Counted from the stretch's first letter, positions 1 to 8,240 are shown. The stretch is 16,813 bases of DNA from an uncultured Prevotella sp. (GCA_937901345.1 CALCHM010000055.1:1-16813); one strand, 5' to 3'. Numbers and translations are program-made. Notes: generated from the letters alone by a model not told the origin.

Positions 1-320
1 AGAGGATTCTTTACCAATTCGCGCGCTTGCTCGATGGTCATGCCTTTCTTTTCGCGGAGTTTTGCCAAAAGTTGTGCGTATTCCTCCTGCTTGGGGTGAT
101 TAAGTGGGTCAATGATTGTTGCCTTATTGATATTGCCCAATCCCCATTCTGCAGACTTTGCCGCAATTTCTTCGGGGTTACCAATAAGGATGAGATCTGC
201 AACTCCATCAGTAAGAAGTTGGTTAGCTGCCTTAAGTGTGCGTTCTTCCGTACCTTCGGGCAACACAATGCGCTGCTTATCAGCCTTCGCACGTGCAACA
301 AGTTGTTCTATAAGTTTCAT
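1..320 (-). CDS. pta: phosphate acetyltransferase, N-terminal part (cut by window edge)
   Basis: Pta moves the acetyl group between acetyl-CoA and phosphate, making acetyl phosphate, which acetate kinase then uses to make ATP and acetate in the cytoplasm. The first 106 residues are visible. They carry the family N-terminus: RIVLPEGTEERTLKAA at residues 17-32, DLILIGNPEEI in the next strand, and ATIIDPLNHPK further on. The family is about 330 residues long in Bacteroidales, so roughly two thirds lie beyond position 1. I chose the ATG at 320 because MKLIEQLVARAKADKQ lines up with known Pta starts as I remember them. An in-frame ATG at 329 would add three residues and cannot be excluded. A good promoter match lies about 110 bases upstream. 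The partner ackA is not in the window. Confidence 0.9.
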   Translation of the reverse strand, partial: MKLIEQLVARAKADKQRIVLPEGTEERTLKAANQLLTDGVADLILIGNPEEIAAKSAEWGLGNINKATIIDPLNHPKQEEYAQLLAKLREKKGMTIEQARELVKNP

Positions 321-440
321 AACATTCATTTCCAAGCGGGGAGTCCCGCAAGGCCTTTTTAATATGTTAATAGTTGATAGTTTAACGTCTGCTTACAAAT
401 AATATTTAGGCAAGACCTGTTTGTGGTTTCATTGCCTATG

Positions 441-472
441 CAAAGTTAAGGCAATCCGTTGGTTCCTAAAAG
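441..472 (-). promoter_or_regulatory. predicted Bacteroidetes-type promoter for pta
   Basis: Read on the minus strand, 448-441 is TAACTTTG, an exact match to the Bacteroidetes -7 element TAnnTTTG. A T-rich TTTT block lies about 19 bases further upstream, where the TTTG-like -33 element is expected. Transcription should start near 434, giving a leader of about 110 bases before pta. The leader contains an AGGCAA/TTGCCT inverted repeat (408-413 and 432-437). The rest of the 196-base spacer holds no gene; a 12-bp palindrome (AAGTTTAAACTT) sits at 486-497. Confidence 0.6.
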
Positions 473-524
473 TGAATCATGACAAAAGTTTAAACTTGAT
501 GCCTTCGTGATTCCAACCTTTGGA

Positions 525-1478
525 TTATTTCACGCTGCTCATCACCTTTAGGTTTTCGTCGAGTTGTGCCTTGCTGCTTGCGCCAATGATAACCGACGTA
601 ACCCCGGGTTCCTCCAACACCTTTCGTAGCGCAAAGTTAGCGAGCGATTCGCCACAGGTCGCAGCCTCTTTGCGGAACTCTTGTAACTGTTGGAGTAAGT
701 CTGGTGTGAGCACCTCCTCCTTTAGCGTTACGTCTGTACGCATGCGACTGTCTGTGGGGATTCCGTTCAAATAACGGTCGGTAAGGAGTCCTTGAGCCAG
801 AGGCGAAAACGAAACGAAACCGCAACCCTCTTCGCGTACGGCGTCAAGAATGCCATCATCTATAACAACGCGATCAAGCAAGTTTAACCTTCCCTGATAA
901 CAAAGGCAGGGAACATCGCGTTGGCGTAAGTAATCGAAAGCAAAGCGCGTAGCCTCAAGTGGCCAGCGCGAAATGCCTACGTAAAGCGCTCTGCCGCTGC
1001 GAACGATGTCAACAAGTGCTTGCAAGGTTTCCTCAAGCGGAGTCACGGGATCGTAACGATGACTGTAAAAGAGGTCTACGTAATCTAACTGCATGCGCTT
1101 CAAACTTTGGTCAAGACTCGAGAAGAGATACTTCCGCGAGCCCCAATTCCCATAAGGACCCTCCCACATGTCATAACCCGCCTTTGTAGCAATAAAGAGT
1201 TCATCGCGATAAGGGTGGAAGGAGTCGTGCATTACGTGACCGAAGTTTGTTTCAGCACTACCGTAGGGAGGTCCGTAGTTGTTTGCTAGGTCGAAGTGTG
1301 TAATGCCGTTGTCAAAGGCATGATGAAGCAGCGCTTTCGCTTCATCCAAGGGACGGCGATCGCCAAAGTTCTTCCATAACCCCAAAGAAACCTTAGGCAA
1401 GAGAATGCCACTCTTACCGCAACGTCTGAAATGGGAAGGGAAACCTTCGTAACGATTAGGTGATGCTGTGTAATTCAT
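525..1478 (-). CDS. aldo/keto reductase, YghZ (glyceraldehyde 3-phosphate reductase) type
   Basis: This is an NADPH-dependent aldo/keto reductase of the YghZ/Gpr group, expected to reduce small aldehydes such as glyceraldehyde 3-phosphate or methylglyoxal in the cytoplasm. Family blocks are in order: RCGKSGILLPKVSLGLW near residue 19, THFDLANNYGPPYGSAE near 60 (catalytic Asp and Tyr), STKAGYDMW-like ATKAGYDMWEGPYG near 97 (catalytic Lys), LDYVDLFYSHR near 131 (catalytic His), SPLAQGLLTDRYLNGIP near 225 and TSVIIGASS near 295 for cofactor binding. It has 317 residues against about 345 in E. coli YghZ. The missing part is the last helix, normally ending in NLW; a different frame just downstream encodes a plausible helical tail (see findings). 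It lies after the GH84 gene but behind a strong hairpin, so it may be transcribed apart from it. Physiological substrate unknown. Confidence 0.9.
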   Translation of the reverse strand: MNYTASPNRYEGFPSHFRRCGKSGILLPKVSLGLWKNFGDRRPLDEAKALLHHAFDNGITHFDLANNYGPPYGSAETNFGHVMHDSFHPYRDELFIATKAGYDMWEGPYGNWGSRKYLFSSLDQSLKRMQLDYVDLFYSHRYDPVTPLEETLQALVDIVRSGRALYVGISRWPLEATRFAFDYLRQRDVPCLCYQGRLNLLDRVVIDDGILDAVREEGCGFVSFSPLAQGLLTDRYLNGIPTDSRMRTDVTLKEEVLTPDLLQQLQEFRKEAATCGESLANFALRKVLEEPGVTSVIIGASSKAQLDENLKVMSSVK

Positions 1479-1503
1479 CTTAGTGATAACAGTAAGGAAA
1501 AAG

Positions 1504-1542
1504 AGAAAGGAGAAAGACCATGAGGGGAACTTTCTCCTTTCT
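1504..1542 (-). terminator. intrinsic terminator after the GH84 gene (possibly bidirectional)
   Basis: A perfect 13-bp inverted repeat (AGAAAGGAGAAAG at 1504-1516, CTTTCTCCTTTCT at 1530-1542) encloses a 13-base loop. On the minus strand it is followed by TTTTTCC, as expected after the GH84 gene that stops at 1566. On the plus strand it is followed by GCGTTTTTAG, so it could also act in the other direction. The stem is purine on one side and pyrimidine on the other. Confidence 0.7.
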
Positions 1543-1565
1543 GCGTTTTTAGGTTTTATAAATAG

Positions 1566-4469
1566 TTATTGCAACTGAAGTTTGAAAGTCTGTTGTCCAC
1601 ATTCCGTCATAACATTCAAGAGGTAGGTTTGCGAAACAAGCGCAGGGAGTGCCAAGGCTGTGCCACCTTGTACCTTTGCAACGCACTTGCCGTTAGCATC
1701 GTAAAGCGTTATGGATGTAACAGGCATGGAGGCATTTACATGGATAACACCAGACGCAACAACAACCTGAATGCTTGAGGTAGATTTCAAGGGATTGTCA
1801 ATACCAGTAGCCACGTTGTATTCCATAATGCGGAACTGGTAACTGTCGTTACGACTCATTTCCTTTGCATTGATTCTGTCTCCGTCAATAAACCAGAAGT
1901 AAGGTTTCGCAGAACCACCATTCTGGAAGGAGAAGAAACCACTACGGTTGAGCAAGAAATATGTATTCCAATCTGCATAGTATTGATTCGTTCCGAACTC
2001 ACCCCATTCGTTAACATAGCGACCATCGCGTGCACTGGTAAGTTTGTAGCGCCCTTGCGACTTATCCAATGCGAAATTCCAATATTGAGCCTTGTTTGTA
2101 GTACCCTTCTTCGCCTGGAACTTAGGTGCACCACCAGAACCATTAGGATTGGTGTTAGTTAAGAATTCGCCCGCCTCGTTGAGGATAGCATAATTCTTTC
2201 CCGCCTTGATTTCTACAAAATCCTTAGCACCGTCAAGAGGTACAATATCAAAAATGAAGTGGTCGTAAGTGAAAGCGTTGCTACCACTCTTGCTGATACG
2301 TGTGCCATCGGTAGTCCAGAATTCATCGCCAGATCTGCCCGCATTTTGGATGGCATACTTACCATTCATGCAGTAGATTTCATACGTATGCCAAACCGCT
2401 TCGTAGGGATTTTCGCTACCAGCACTGAAGTTACCGTATTCGTTGATATAACGGTCGTCCTTCACATTGATAATCTTGTAACGACCCGTTTCTGTGTCCT
2501 TCGCAATCAACCATTCCTGACGAGTAGGGTTGATGAGGTCCAGTTCGTCTTGGAATACAGGATTACCACCGATAGTGCCCGCTTTGGGATTGCCTAAGTA
2601 CTTGCCGTTGTACATAATGTAGTAAGTGCCATACTCAATAACTTCAGCGGGGAATACGTCCAAGCGATAGTTAAACTTCTGCTTGTACATCTGTACGGCA
2701 TTCTCCAATTGCTTCTTAATAAATGGACCTACGTAAACGTCTGCCACAACGGGATTGGGGCTTTTGATTGACCCAGGGAAGTCGCGTGAAAGGATTGCGC
2801 GTTGTGCTTCCGTCAACTCCAGAATCTTGAGATAATCCTCAATGAATGCTTCGGCATTTTCATTGTTCAGGTGATCAAAAAGGTTACAAAGTAATTGTCC
2901 GCGTTGTCCAACGTGGCGCATCACCTGCACCCAGGGAGTTATTTCTGCCATTAGTTCAGGACTTTCAGACGTAGCGAGCAATTGGTCGGAAGCGCTAACG
3001 AGCAAGTCAAACTCGGCACGCACCTTATTAATTGCTTCAGCATTGTAACCATCTGACATCTTTGCGTCAAAGTCCTTTGAGGCAGCAACAAATCGAGGAG
3101 ATTCATTCGTGCGTCGGAGTCCGTGAGTGTTCACCCCGAGGTCAACGTTGTTTTCACAGAATACCTTGAAGGCCTCTGCGTTTTGGGGCATCAAATATTT
3201 AATGGCACGTTCCCAAGAGGCATTGCTGTCATAATCCGCCATGTTCCACGTGTAGTCCGCAATGCTATAAAGTGAAAGCATTGAGGCTTCGGCATATTCC
3301 ATTGGGTTAGACGTATAACCGCTCAGGTCATTGGCAATATTAAGGTCATCGCCAAACGTTGGTCCCATAAGCATGCGACTAATGCAATAGTCGTTTACAG
3401 GATAGTTCAACCAAATGAAGGCCTTGCGTCCAATTTGATTGTTAATCCATTCCATGTCGCCCTTGTTGATAAAGTCAACTACGGAATTACCTGTCCACAT
3501 GATGCGCACTTCCTTGTACAGATTGTCACGCAATTCGGAAAGATATGATCCGCCAGCCCAACCGCGGTTGTACTGTGTGGGACAGAGAATCAAGGGTTCT
3601 ACATCGTCGTACTTGCGCACGAAATTGTCGGTCACGTAATTGAGCAACTCTGCCTGCTTGATGCCTCGTGTGCCTTCTCCTCCCCAAACGTCATCGAAGA
3701 ATACAGCAAATGCGCGCACACCAAGTTTATACATCATCTCCAACTTCTTCACTACGTTGGTTGAGTCTGTCTTGTTCCACTGAATGTCATTCCCAGGGTG
3801 AATTGCCCAAACGAATTTCACTTTGTTTCGTTTCGCTTCTTCTACGAGGGCTTCCATCTTTTTTGCGGTTTCTGTAGGATACGCTTCACGCCATCTAGCA
3901 AGGTGGTAAGGGTCGTCCTTGGGACCATAGATATACGTATTCATCTTGTTTGCGCCATAGAATTGGAACTGGCGAATACGGTCGGTTTGACTCCAGTTGT
4001 TGCCATAAAAACCTTCAACAACGCCACGCTCGAGTACGTCTGGATAGTCCGAAATCGAAACTGTCATAACTTCGGGTTGTGCAGCCACTTGAAGGAACGA
4101 TTGTACACCATAGAATGTGCCATGAGCGTCATTCCCAGCAATCACTATGCGCTCAGGAGTCACCTGAAGAAAGTAACCTTCCGACTTTGAGGGAATAGAT
4201 GCTTCATAAGGCGCAATAACTTCATCACCGCGTTCACCAATGACAAGTTCGATGCTGCCACCTGTTGTTGCATACTTTGCTGAGAGTGCATTCACGGCAT
4301 CCACATCAGCTGTTTCTGCACCTACAACATGAAATGCTGTTTGGTGATCAAAAGCCTTCTCTCCCCACGTAATCTTTTGGGGTAGTGGAGAAATAGTTAC
4401 TTGTTGTGCCGCTGAATGCAGGCATAAGCCCGAGAACAGGCCCATAACTAGAGTTTGTTTAAGTTTCAT
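1566..4469 (-). CDS. secreted GH84 beta-N-acetylglucosaminidase with T9SS sorting domain
   Basis: This 967-residue enzyme should remove terminal GlcNAc from glycans outside the cell. Residues 1-22 are a Sec signal peptide ending AAQQ. Residues about 24-140 are the GH20b-like N-terminal domain. The GH84 barrel starts at GVVEGFYGNNWS (149-160) and includes NKMNTYIYGPKDDPYH and FVWAIHPGNDI. The catalytic pair is D259-D260 in AVFFDDVWGGEGT, matching D242-D243 of Bacteroides BtGH84; D259 should orient the substrate acetamide and D260 act as acid/base. A helical region runs to about 605. Two tandem beta-trefoil-like modules follow (about 614-745 and 757-885), and residues about 898-967 resemble a T9SS C-terminal sorting domain. 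BtGH84 is about 737 residues, so the C-terminal modules are an extension. It begins 3 bases after tatD. No SusC/SusD pair is beside it. Confidence 0.94.
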   Translation of the reverse strand: MKLKQTLVMGLFSGLCLHSAAQQVTISPLPQKITWGEKAFDHQTAFHVVGAETADVDAVNALSAKYATTGGSIELVIGERGDEVIAPYEASIPSKSEGYFLQVTPERIVIAGNDAHGTFYGVQSFLQVAAQPEVMTVSISDYPDVLERGVVEGFYGNNWSQTDRIRQFQFYGANKMNTYIYGPKDDPYHLARWREAYPTETAKKMEALVEEAKRNKVKFVWAIHPGNDIQWNKTDSTNVVKKLEMMYKLGVRAFAVFFDDVWGGEGTRGIKQAELLNYVTDNFVRKYDDVEPLILCPTQYNRGWAGGSYLSELRDNLYKEVRIMWTGNSVVDFINKGDMEWINNQIGRKAFIWLNYPVNDYCISRMLMGPTFGDDLNIANDLSGYTSNPMEYAEASMLSLYSIADYTWNMADYDSNASWERAIKYLMPQNAEAFKVFCENNVDLGVNTHGLRRTNESPRFVAASKDFDAKMSDGYNAEAINKVRAEFDLLVSASDQLLATSESPELMAEITPWVQVMRHVGQRGQLLCNLFDHLNNENAEAFIEDYLKILELTEAQRAILSRDFPGSIKSPNPVVADVYVGPFIKKQLENAVQMYKQKFNYRLDVFPAEVIEYGTYYIMYNGKYLGNPKAGTIGGNPVFQDELDLINPTRQEWLIAKDTETGRYKIINVKDDRYINEYGNFSAGSENPYEAVWHTYEIYCMNGKYAIQNAGRSGDEFWTTDGTRISKSGSNAFTYDHFIFDIVPLDGAKDFVEIKAGKNYAILNEAGEFLTNTNPNGSGGAPKFQAKKGTTNKAQYWNFALDKSQGRYKLTSARDGRYVNEWGEFGTNQYYADWNTYFLLNRSGFFSFQNGGSAKPYFWFIDGDRINAKEMSRNDSYQFRIMEYNVATGIDNPLKSTSSIQVVVASGVIHVNASMPVTSITLYDANGKCVAKVQGGTALALPALVSQTYLLNVMTECGQQTFKLQLQ

Positions 4470-4472
4470 AGA

Positions 4473-5288
4473 TTAGGGTTGAAAGTTATAATTCTGATTT
4501 ATTGTTTCTTTAAGTTTAGGAAAAGTTCTTAGCGTTGTTTCTGTTGTCACGCGCTCAACTTCTGTAGGACTTACGTCATAAATCTCTGCTAATTTCTGCT
4601 TCACCAACGTCAGGTATGCGGGTTCGTTACGCTTACCACGATAGGGAGTTGGAGCTAAATAGGGGGCGTCAGTTTCCAGAACGATGCGAGATAAGGGAAC
4701 TTGCGTTTTGAGTACTTCGGGGAGGGAAGACTTCTTAAATGTCACCACTCCACCAATACCTAAAACAAAACGGGGAAATACACTGAGCAATTCTTTGGCT
4801 TCTTCTGTCGTACCACCAAAGCAGTGGAAGATACCTCCTGGTAATTTGTCAGCAAAGGGAAGCAATGTGTCCACCAATAAACGGTGAGCTGCACGCGAAT
4901 GAATAACTATTGGTAGGTTAAAGCGTATTGCCCATTCTGCTTGGCGTTGTAGTGCTGCGACCTGTTCTGTTGCTCGCGTATTGTCCCAATAAAGGTCGAT
5001 GCCCACTTCTCCAATCGCTACGTATGGATGTGCTGCATTTTCTAACTCTTGCTCCATACGATCCAGTAAGCATTGAGGATTTTCGGGAAGGTCGGTAGGA
5101 TGCAGTCCCAACATGGGAAAACAAACTCCAGGATGCGACTCGCAAAGTTGCAACATGGGTTTCCACGATGCTGCGTCAATATTTGGGAGCAATAAATAAC
5201 GGACTCCCGCTTCGAGAGCATGAGTGATAACGGCTGTTCGGTCTTCGTCGAATTCTTCTCCGTAAATATGGGTGTGTGTGTCAATCAT
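4473..5288 (-). CDS. tatD: TatD family metal-dependent deoxyribonuclease/hydrolase
   Basis: TatD enzymes are cytoplasmic metal-dependent hydrolases with 3'-5' nuclease activity reported in several species. The 271 residues match the usual length. Metal ligands expected from the family are all present: H5 and H7 in DTHTH, E94 in AIGEVGIDLYW, H130 in IVIHSR, H155 in FHCFGG and D207 in ETDAPYLAP. The next family block, YRGKRNEPAYL, is also intact. I start at the ATG at 5288 (MIDTHTH), two bases after the stop of the polyprenyl synthase. A TTG at 5294 would add two residues and overlap that stop; ATG fits the family better. It is followed after 3 bases by the GH84 gene, so translation of the three genes is probably linked. 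The neighbours do not suggest a special role. Confidence 0.93.
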   Translation of the reverse strand: MIDTHTHIYGEEFDEDRTAVITHALEAGVRYLLLPNIDAASWKPMLQLCESHPGVCFPMLGLHPTDLPENPQCLLDRMEQELENAAHPYVAIGEVGIDLYWDNTRATEQVAALQRQAEWAIRFNLPIVIHSRAAHRLLVDTLLPFADKLPGGIFHCFGGTTEEAKELLSVFPRFVLGIGGVVTFKKSSLPEVLKTQVPLSRIVLETDAPYLAPTPYRGKRNEPAYLTLVKQKLAEIYDVSPTEVERVTTETTLRTFPKLKETINQNYNFQP

Positions 5289-5290
5289 AA

Positions 5291-6247
5291 TCAACTTTTT
5301 CTACCCAATAACGTTTCGGCAAATTGCCATAGAGGAAGTTTTATTGCTTCGGGAAGGGCGATTGCTTCAAAATGTTGATGTGCTTCATTGTACATCGTTG
5401 CAATACGCTCTTGTGTGATAGCAGGGATGTTTAATGCATTATAAATTTCCGTCACGCGTGAAATCTTTTCTTCTGCTGAAATAACTGCATTGCCTAAAAG
5501 CGAGAGCAATTCTTCGTGCTGTTCCTCCGAAGCATGTTCAAGGGCGTTGATGAGCAGGAAGGTCTTCTTCCCACAGAGAATGTCGCCTCCAATTTTCTTC
5601 CCAAAAATAGAGGGATCTCCGTAAACATCAAGGTAGTCATCTTGAAGTTGGAAGGCTAATCCCACCTTTTCAGCAAAGGCATAGAGGGCATTGCAGTCCG
5701 ATTCAGGTGCGCCCGCTACAACTCCCCCCATCTTTGCTGCACAAGCCAAGAGTACGGAAGTTTTCAGGCGAATCATCTCTAAATATTCTGCCTCAGTGAC
5801 ATCTGTACGCTGTTCGAAATTCATGTCGTATTGTTGACCTTCACACACCTCAATGGTCGTGTCAATAAACAACTTGCGCGCTTCATTTGCACGTTCACAA
5901 GTGCACGCATTGATGAGTTTGAACGATTCAATCAGCATCGTGTCACCAGAGAGAATCGCAGTGTTGGCATTCCAATGGCGATGCACCGAAGGTTTACCGC
6001 GACGCATCTCTGCACCATCCATTAAGTCATCGTGAAGCAACGTGTGGTTATGATACATTTCGATAGCGCAAGCTGCACGAAGTGTATTCTCATCGCAAGG
6101 ACGATAAAGACTGTGCGCTAAGAGTGTGAGTACGGGTCGAATGCGCTTGCCACCCATTTCTAAAGAATAGGAGATGGGGTCGTAGAGACCTTCGGGCGTT
6201 TGCGGAAAAGCAATGGCGCTTAAGAATTGTTCAATTTTGTTTAACAT
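5291..6247 (-). CDS. trans-polyprenyl diphosphate synthase (IspA/GGPP synthase-like)
   Basis: The enzyme joins isopentenyl diphosphate to allylic diphosphates to build isoprenoid chains. The 318 residues carry GGKRIRP (32-38), the first Asp-rich motif DDLMD (73-77) followed by RRGKPSVH, KTSVLL (162-167), and the second Asp-rich motif QDDYLDVYGD (202-211). The residue five before the first motif is His (H68), not the Phe or Tyr typical of many short-chain farnesyl synthases, so chain length (C15, C20 or longer) cannot be read safely. I start at the ATG at 6247 (MLNKIEQFL); a TTG at 6271 would add eight unconserved residues. It sits 91 bases after the TonB-like gene with no clear promoter between them, and 2 bases before tatD. 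With ispH elsewhere in the window it belongs to isoprenoid synthesis. Confidence 0.91.
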   Translation of the reverse strand: MLNKIEQFLSAIAFPQTPEGLYDPISYSLEMGGKRIRPVLTLLAHSLYRPCDENTLRAACAIEMYHNHTLLHDDLMDGAEMRRGKPSVHRHWNANTAILSGDTMLIESFKLINACTCERANEARKLFIDTTIEVCEGQQYDMNFEQRTDVTEAEYLEMIRLKTSVLLACAAKMGGVVAGAPESDCNALYAFAEKVGLAFQLQDDYLDVYGDPSIFGKKIGGDILCGKKTFLLINALEHASEEQHEELLSLLGNAVISAEEKISRVTEIYNALNIPAITQERIATMYNEAHQHFEAIALPEAIKLPLWQFAETLLGRKS

Positions 6248-6338
6248 ATAGTGAGTCTTGTTTCTAATCAATTTTATTGGGTTGGGTAGTCGAAAACCAC
6301 AGAATTGTCAGCCTTGCTTTTGTTTCGAGGTAGAGAAC

Positions 6339-7142
6339 TTATAAATGGTATTCGATGGGAATTGTTACGCGAACGATAGTCACCTGTCCGTTAGATTTCC
6401 CTGGTTCCCACTTTGGCATTTTGCGTGCCGCACGCAAAATGGATGCAGAAATCATGGGATGGAGGGCCTCCTCTATCTTTGGTTCTAAAACCGTTCCATC
6501 CTTGTTCACCAAAAAAGTAAGATATGTTGTTCCCGAAACCTTCTGTTGAATGACAAGCGGGGGATAGATGACATTCTTGTCTAACCAAAGCATAAGTGCG
6601 CCAATGCCTCCAGGAAATTCTGGCATTTCCTCTACAACATCGGTGGGTGTGAGTGGAACCAAAGGTGGAGGTGGTGGAGTGGGGGATACCGTTGTCGAGT
6701 CTGTGCTTGTGGTGATTGACGTCACCGTATCTGTGACTTCTTCGGTCAAGACATCTTCTTCTGGAATAAGTTGAGGGAGTTCCTCTATTTGGGGTTCCGT
6801 CACAATCTCAGGTACTGTTTCAACAAGTTCTTTTGTTGCCGTTTCCGTCTTGGGGCGCAAATCTACAAATTTCAGTAGGTGAGAGTCATGTTTGTGCGCA
6901 TCCTCCATACGTTTCAATTCGTCTAAGAGTTGTGCAAGGTTGCGCTTCGTGCTGAGGGAAAGGTAAACATTGATTCCGACACCACCTCCAATGCATAAGA
7001 ATAAGCACAGACAGATTCCCCAAAGTGCACGAGCATATCGCCTACCAGCTTCTTGGCGAAGTCGATAGGCGCCATATAGATGGTTGCGGCCTTCAAATAC
7101 AAGGTCACACCATTCTCGGGATACTAAATCGACAGAACGCAC
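6339..7142 (-). CDS. TonB family energy-transducing protein
   Basis: TonB proteins pass proton-motive energy from the inner membrane to outer-membrane importers. The 267 residues show a cytoplasmic start with the Bacteroidetes pattern EWCDLVFEGRNHLYGAYRLR (10-29), one membrane helix (about 40-62), an acidic and Thr-rich periplasmic linker with a run of prolines (154-160), and a TonB C-terminal domain (about 173-266: MPEFPGGIGALMLWL, YPP, GTTYLTFLVNKDG, MPKWEPGKSNG, and a final VTIPIEYHL). The start is GTG at 7142; no in-frame ATG exists between it and the upstream stop, and the conserved block begins about ten residues in, so GTG is the best choice. A TAACTTTG promoter element lies about 57 bases upstream. 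ExbB and ExbD are not in the window. It heads a likely unit with the polyprenyl synthase, tatD and the GH84 gene. Confidence 0.9.
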   Translation of the reverse strand: MRSVDLVSREWCDLVFEGRNHLYGAYRLRQEAGRRYARALWGICLCLFLCIGGGVGINVYLSLSTKRNLAQLLDELKRMEDAHKHDSHLLKFVDLRPKTETATKELVETVPEIVTEPQIEELPQLIPEEDVLTEEVTDTVTSITTSTDSTTVSPTPPPPPLVPLTPTDVVEEMPEFPGGIGALMLWLDKNVIYPPLVIQQKVSGTTYLTFLVNKDGTVLEPKIEEALHPMISASILRAARKMPKWEPGKSNGQVTIVRVTIPIEYHL

Positions 7143-7198
7143 GTTTATTGTCTTTAGAGAAAATGATGTGCGGAATTTATTCTACATCTATTTTGCTA

Positions 7199-7236
7199 CA
7201 AAGTTACTTCCAAAAGTAAAAAACTTACTAACTTTG
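7199..7236. promoter_or_regulatory. divergent promoter pair between tonB-like gene and porQ
   Basis: Minus strand 7206-7199 and plus strand 7229-7236 are both TAACTTTG, exact matches to the Bacteroidetes -7 element TAnnTTTG, facing away from each other with 22 bases between. The minus copy would start transcription near 7192, about 50 bases before the tonB-like GTG. The plus copy would start near 7243, giving porQ a leader of only about 14 bases. Each promoter's -33 position falls on or next to the other's -7 box, so the two polymerases should compete. The -33 boxes themselves are weak. Confidence 0.6.
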
Positions 7237-7256
7237 ACCCACTATTTTAAGTTGAA

Positions 7257-8240
7257 ATGAAAAAAAGTATTCTCTATATCCTTTGTCTACTTTCGGTTAT
7301 CTCGATTTGGGGACAGGAAAGTTCGTCGGGATATAACACTCTGAAACTCCCCACCTCGGCACGTGTTGCGGCATTGGGTGGTGAGAATATCTCCGTTGTA
7401 GAGGACGATGCCGCAATCGCTTGGCACAATCCTTCACTCTTGTCCAACGTGTCTAGCAATGTGTTGGGCTTAAATTTTATGACCTATTTTGCAGATAGTA
7501 AGTGGATGGGAGCACAGTATGTGCGCGCATTTGGCGACCGTCATACGGGAAGCATTACGGCACAGTTGATGAATTATGGTTCGGCAAACGAAACAGACGC
7601 CCAAGGTAATGTACTCGGAACGTATTCGGCAAAAGATATTTACGTGGCGCCTGCTTATAGTTACTTGTTTAGCGATAAATGGAGTGGTGGCGCCATGCTG
7701 AAAATGGCATTCTCTAGTTATGCCAACTATTCTGCGATGGCCGTAGGGGTCGATTTGGGATTGAATTACTACGATGAAGAGACCGACCTCTCCGTTTCTG
7801 CCACGTTGAAGAACATTGGTGCCGAACTGTCATCTTTCCACGACCGCGAACAACACTTGCCTTTCGTGGCGCAGTTGGGCATTTCAAAGGGATTGGCACA
7901 CATGCCTTTGCGTCTCTCTTTAACCTTGACAGACCTCACGCGTTGGAGTTCGCGTTACTACTTTGTGGAAGATGCAGAGGACAAGAAACTCTCGTTCTCC
8001 AAAAAACTACTCAACCACGTGGTTGTAGGGGCGGACTATTTCATTACGGACAATATCAGTTTGTCTGCCGGTTACAACTTTCGCCGTTCCTATGAACTTA
8101 AAACCGCTGGAAGTGCTAAGGGAGCAGGATTCACCGCTGGCGCTTCCTTACGCCTCAAGCGCTTCATGATTTCGGGCGCTTATGCAAAGTATCACAAATC
8201 AACTTCCTCCCTGTTGTTCAACGTTAGTTACGCCATGTAA
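7257..8240 (+). CDS. porQ: type IX secretion system protein PorQ
   Basis: PorQ is an outer-membrane beta-barrel part of the type IX secretion system, thought to act at the surface-attachment complex that processes cargo and links it to lipopolysaccharide. The 327 residues match the family length. A Sec signal peptide covers residues 1-19 (MKKSILYILCLLSVISIWG). The mature start GYNTLKLPTSARVAALGGENISVVEDDAAIAWHNPSLL has the PorV/PorQ-like pattern with the Asn-Pro turn. The rest is alternating amphipathic strands ending in LLFNVSYAM, the aromatic end typical of barrels. The gene order porQ, cmk, ispH is the same as in Porphyromonas gingivalis, which strongly supports the call. It is 35 bases before cmk and is driven by the divergent promoter. 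PorV is the nearest alternative; the neighbours favour PorQ. Confidence 0.9.
   Translation: MKKSILYILCLLSVISIWGQESSSGYNTLKLPTSARVAALGGENISVVEDDAAIAWHNPSLLSNVSSNVLGLNFMTYFADSKWMGAQYVRAFGDRHTGSITAQLMNYGSANETDAQGNVLGTYSAKDIYVAPAYSYLFSDKWSGGAMLKMAFSSYANYSAMAVGVDLGLNYYDEETDLSVSATLKNIGAELSSFHDREQHLPFVAQLGISKGLAHMPLRLSLTLTDLTRWSSRYYFVEDAEDKKLSFSKKLLNHVVVGADYFITDNISLSAGYNFRRSYELKTAGSAKGAGFTAGASLRLKRFMISGAYAKYHKSTSSLLFNVSYAM

Noticed and set aside
5289..5294. TTG start giving a four-base overlap between tatD and the polyprenyl synthase gene
   Set aside because: The ATG six bases later gives MIDTHTH, the usual start of TatD proteins. The same reasoning removes the TTG at 6271 for the polyprenyl synthase.
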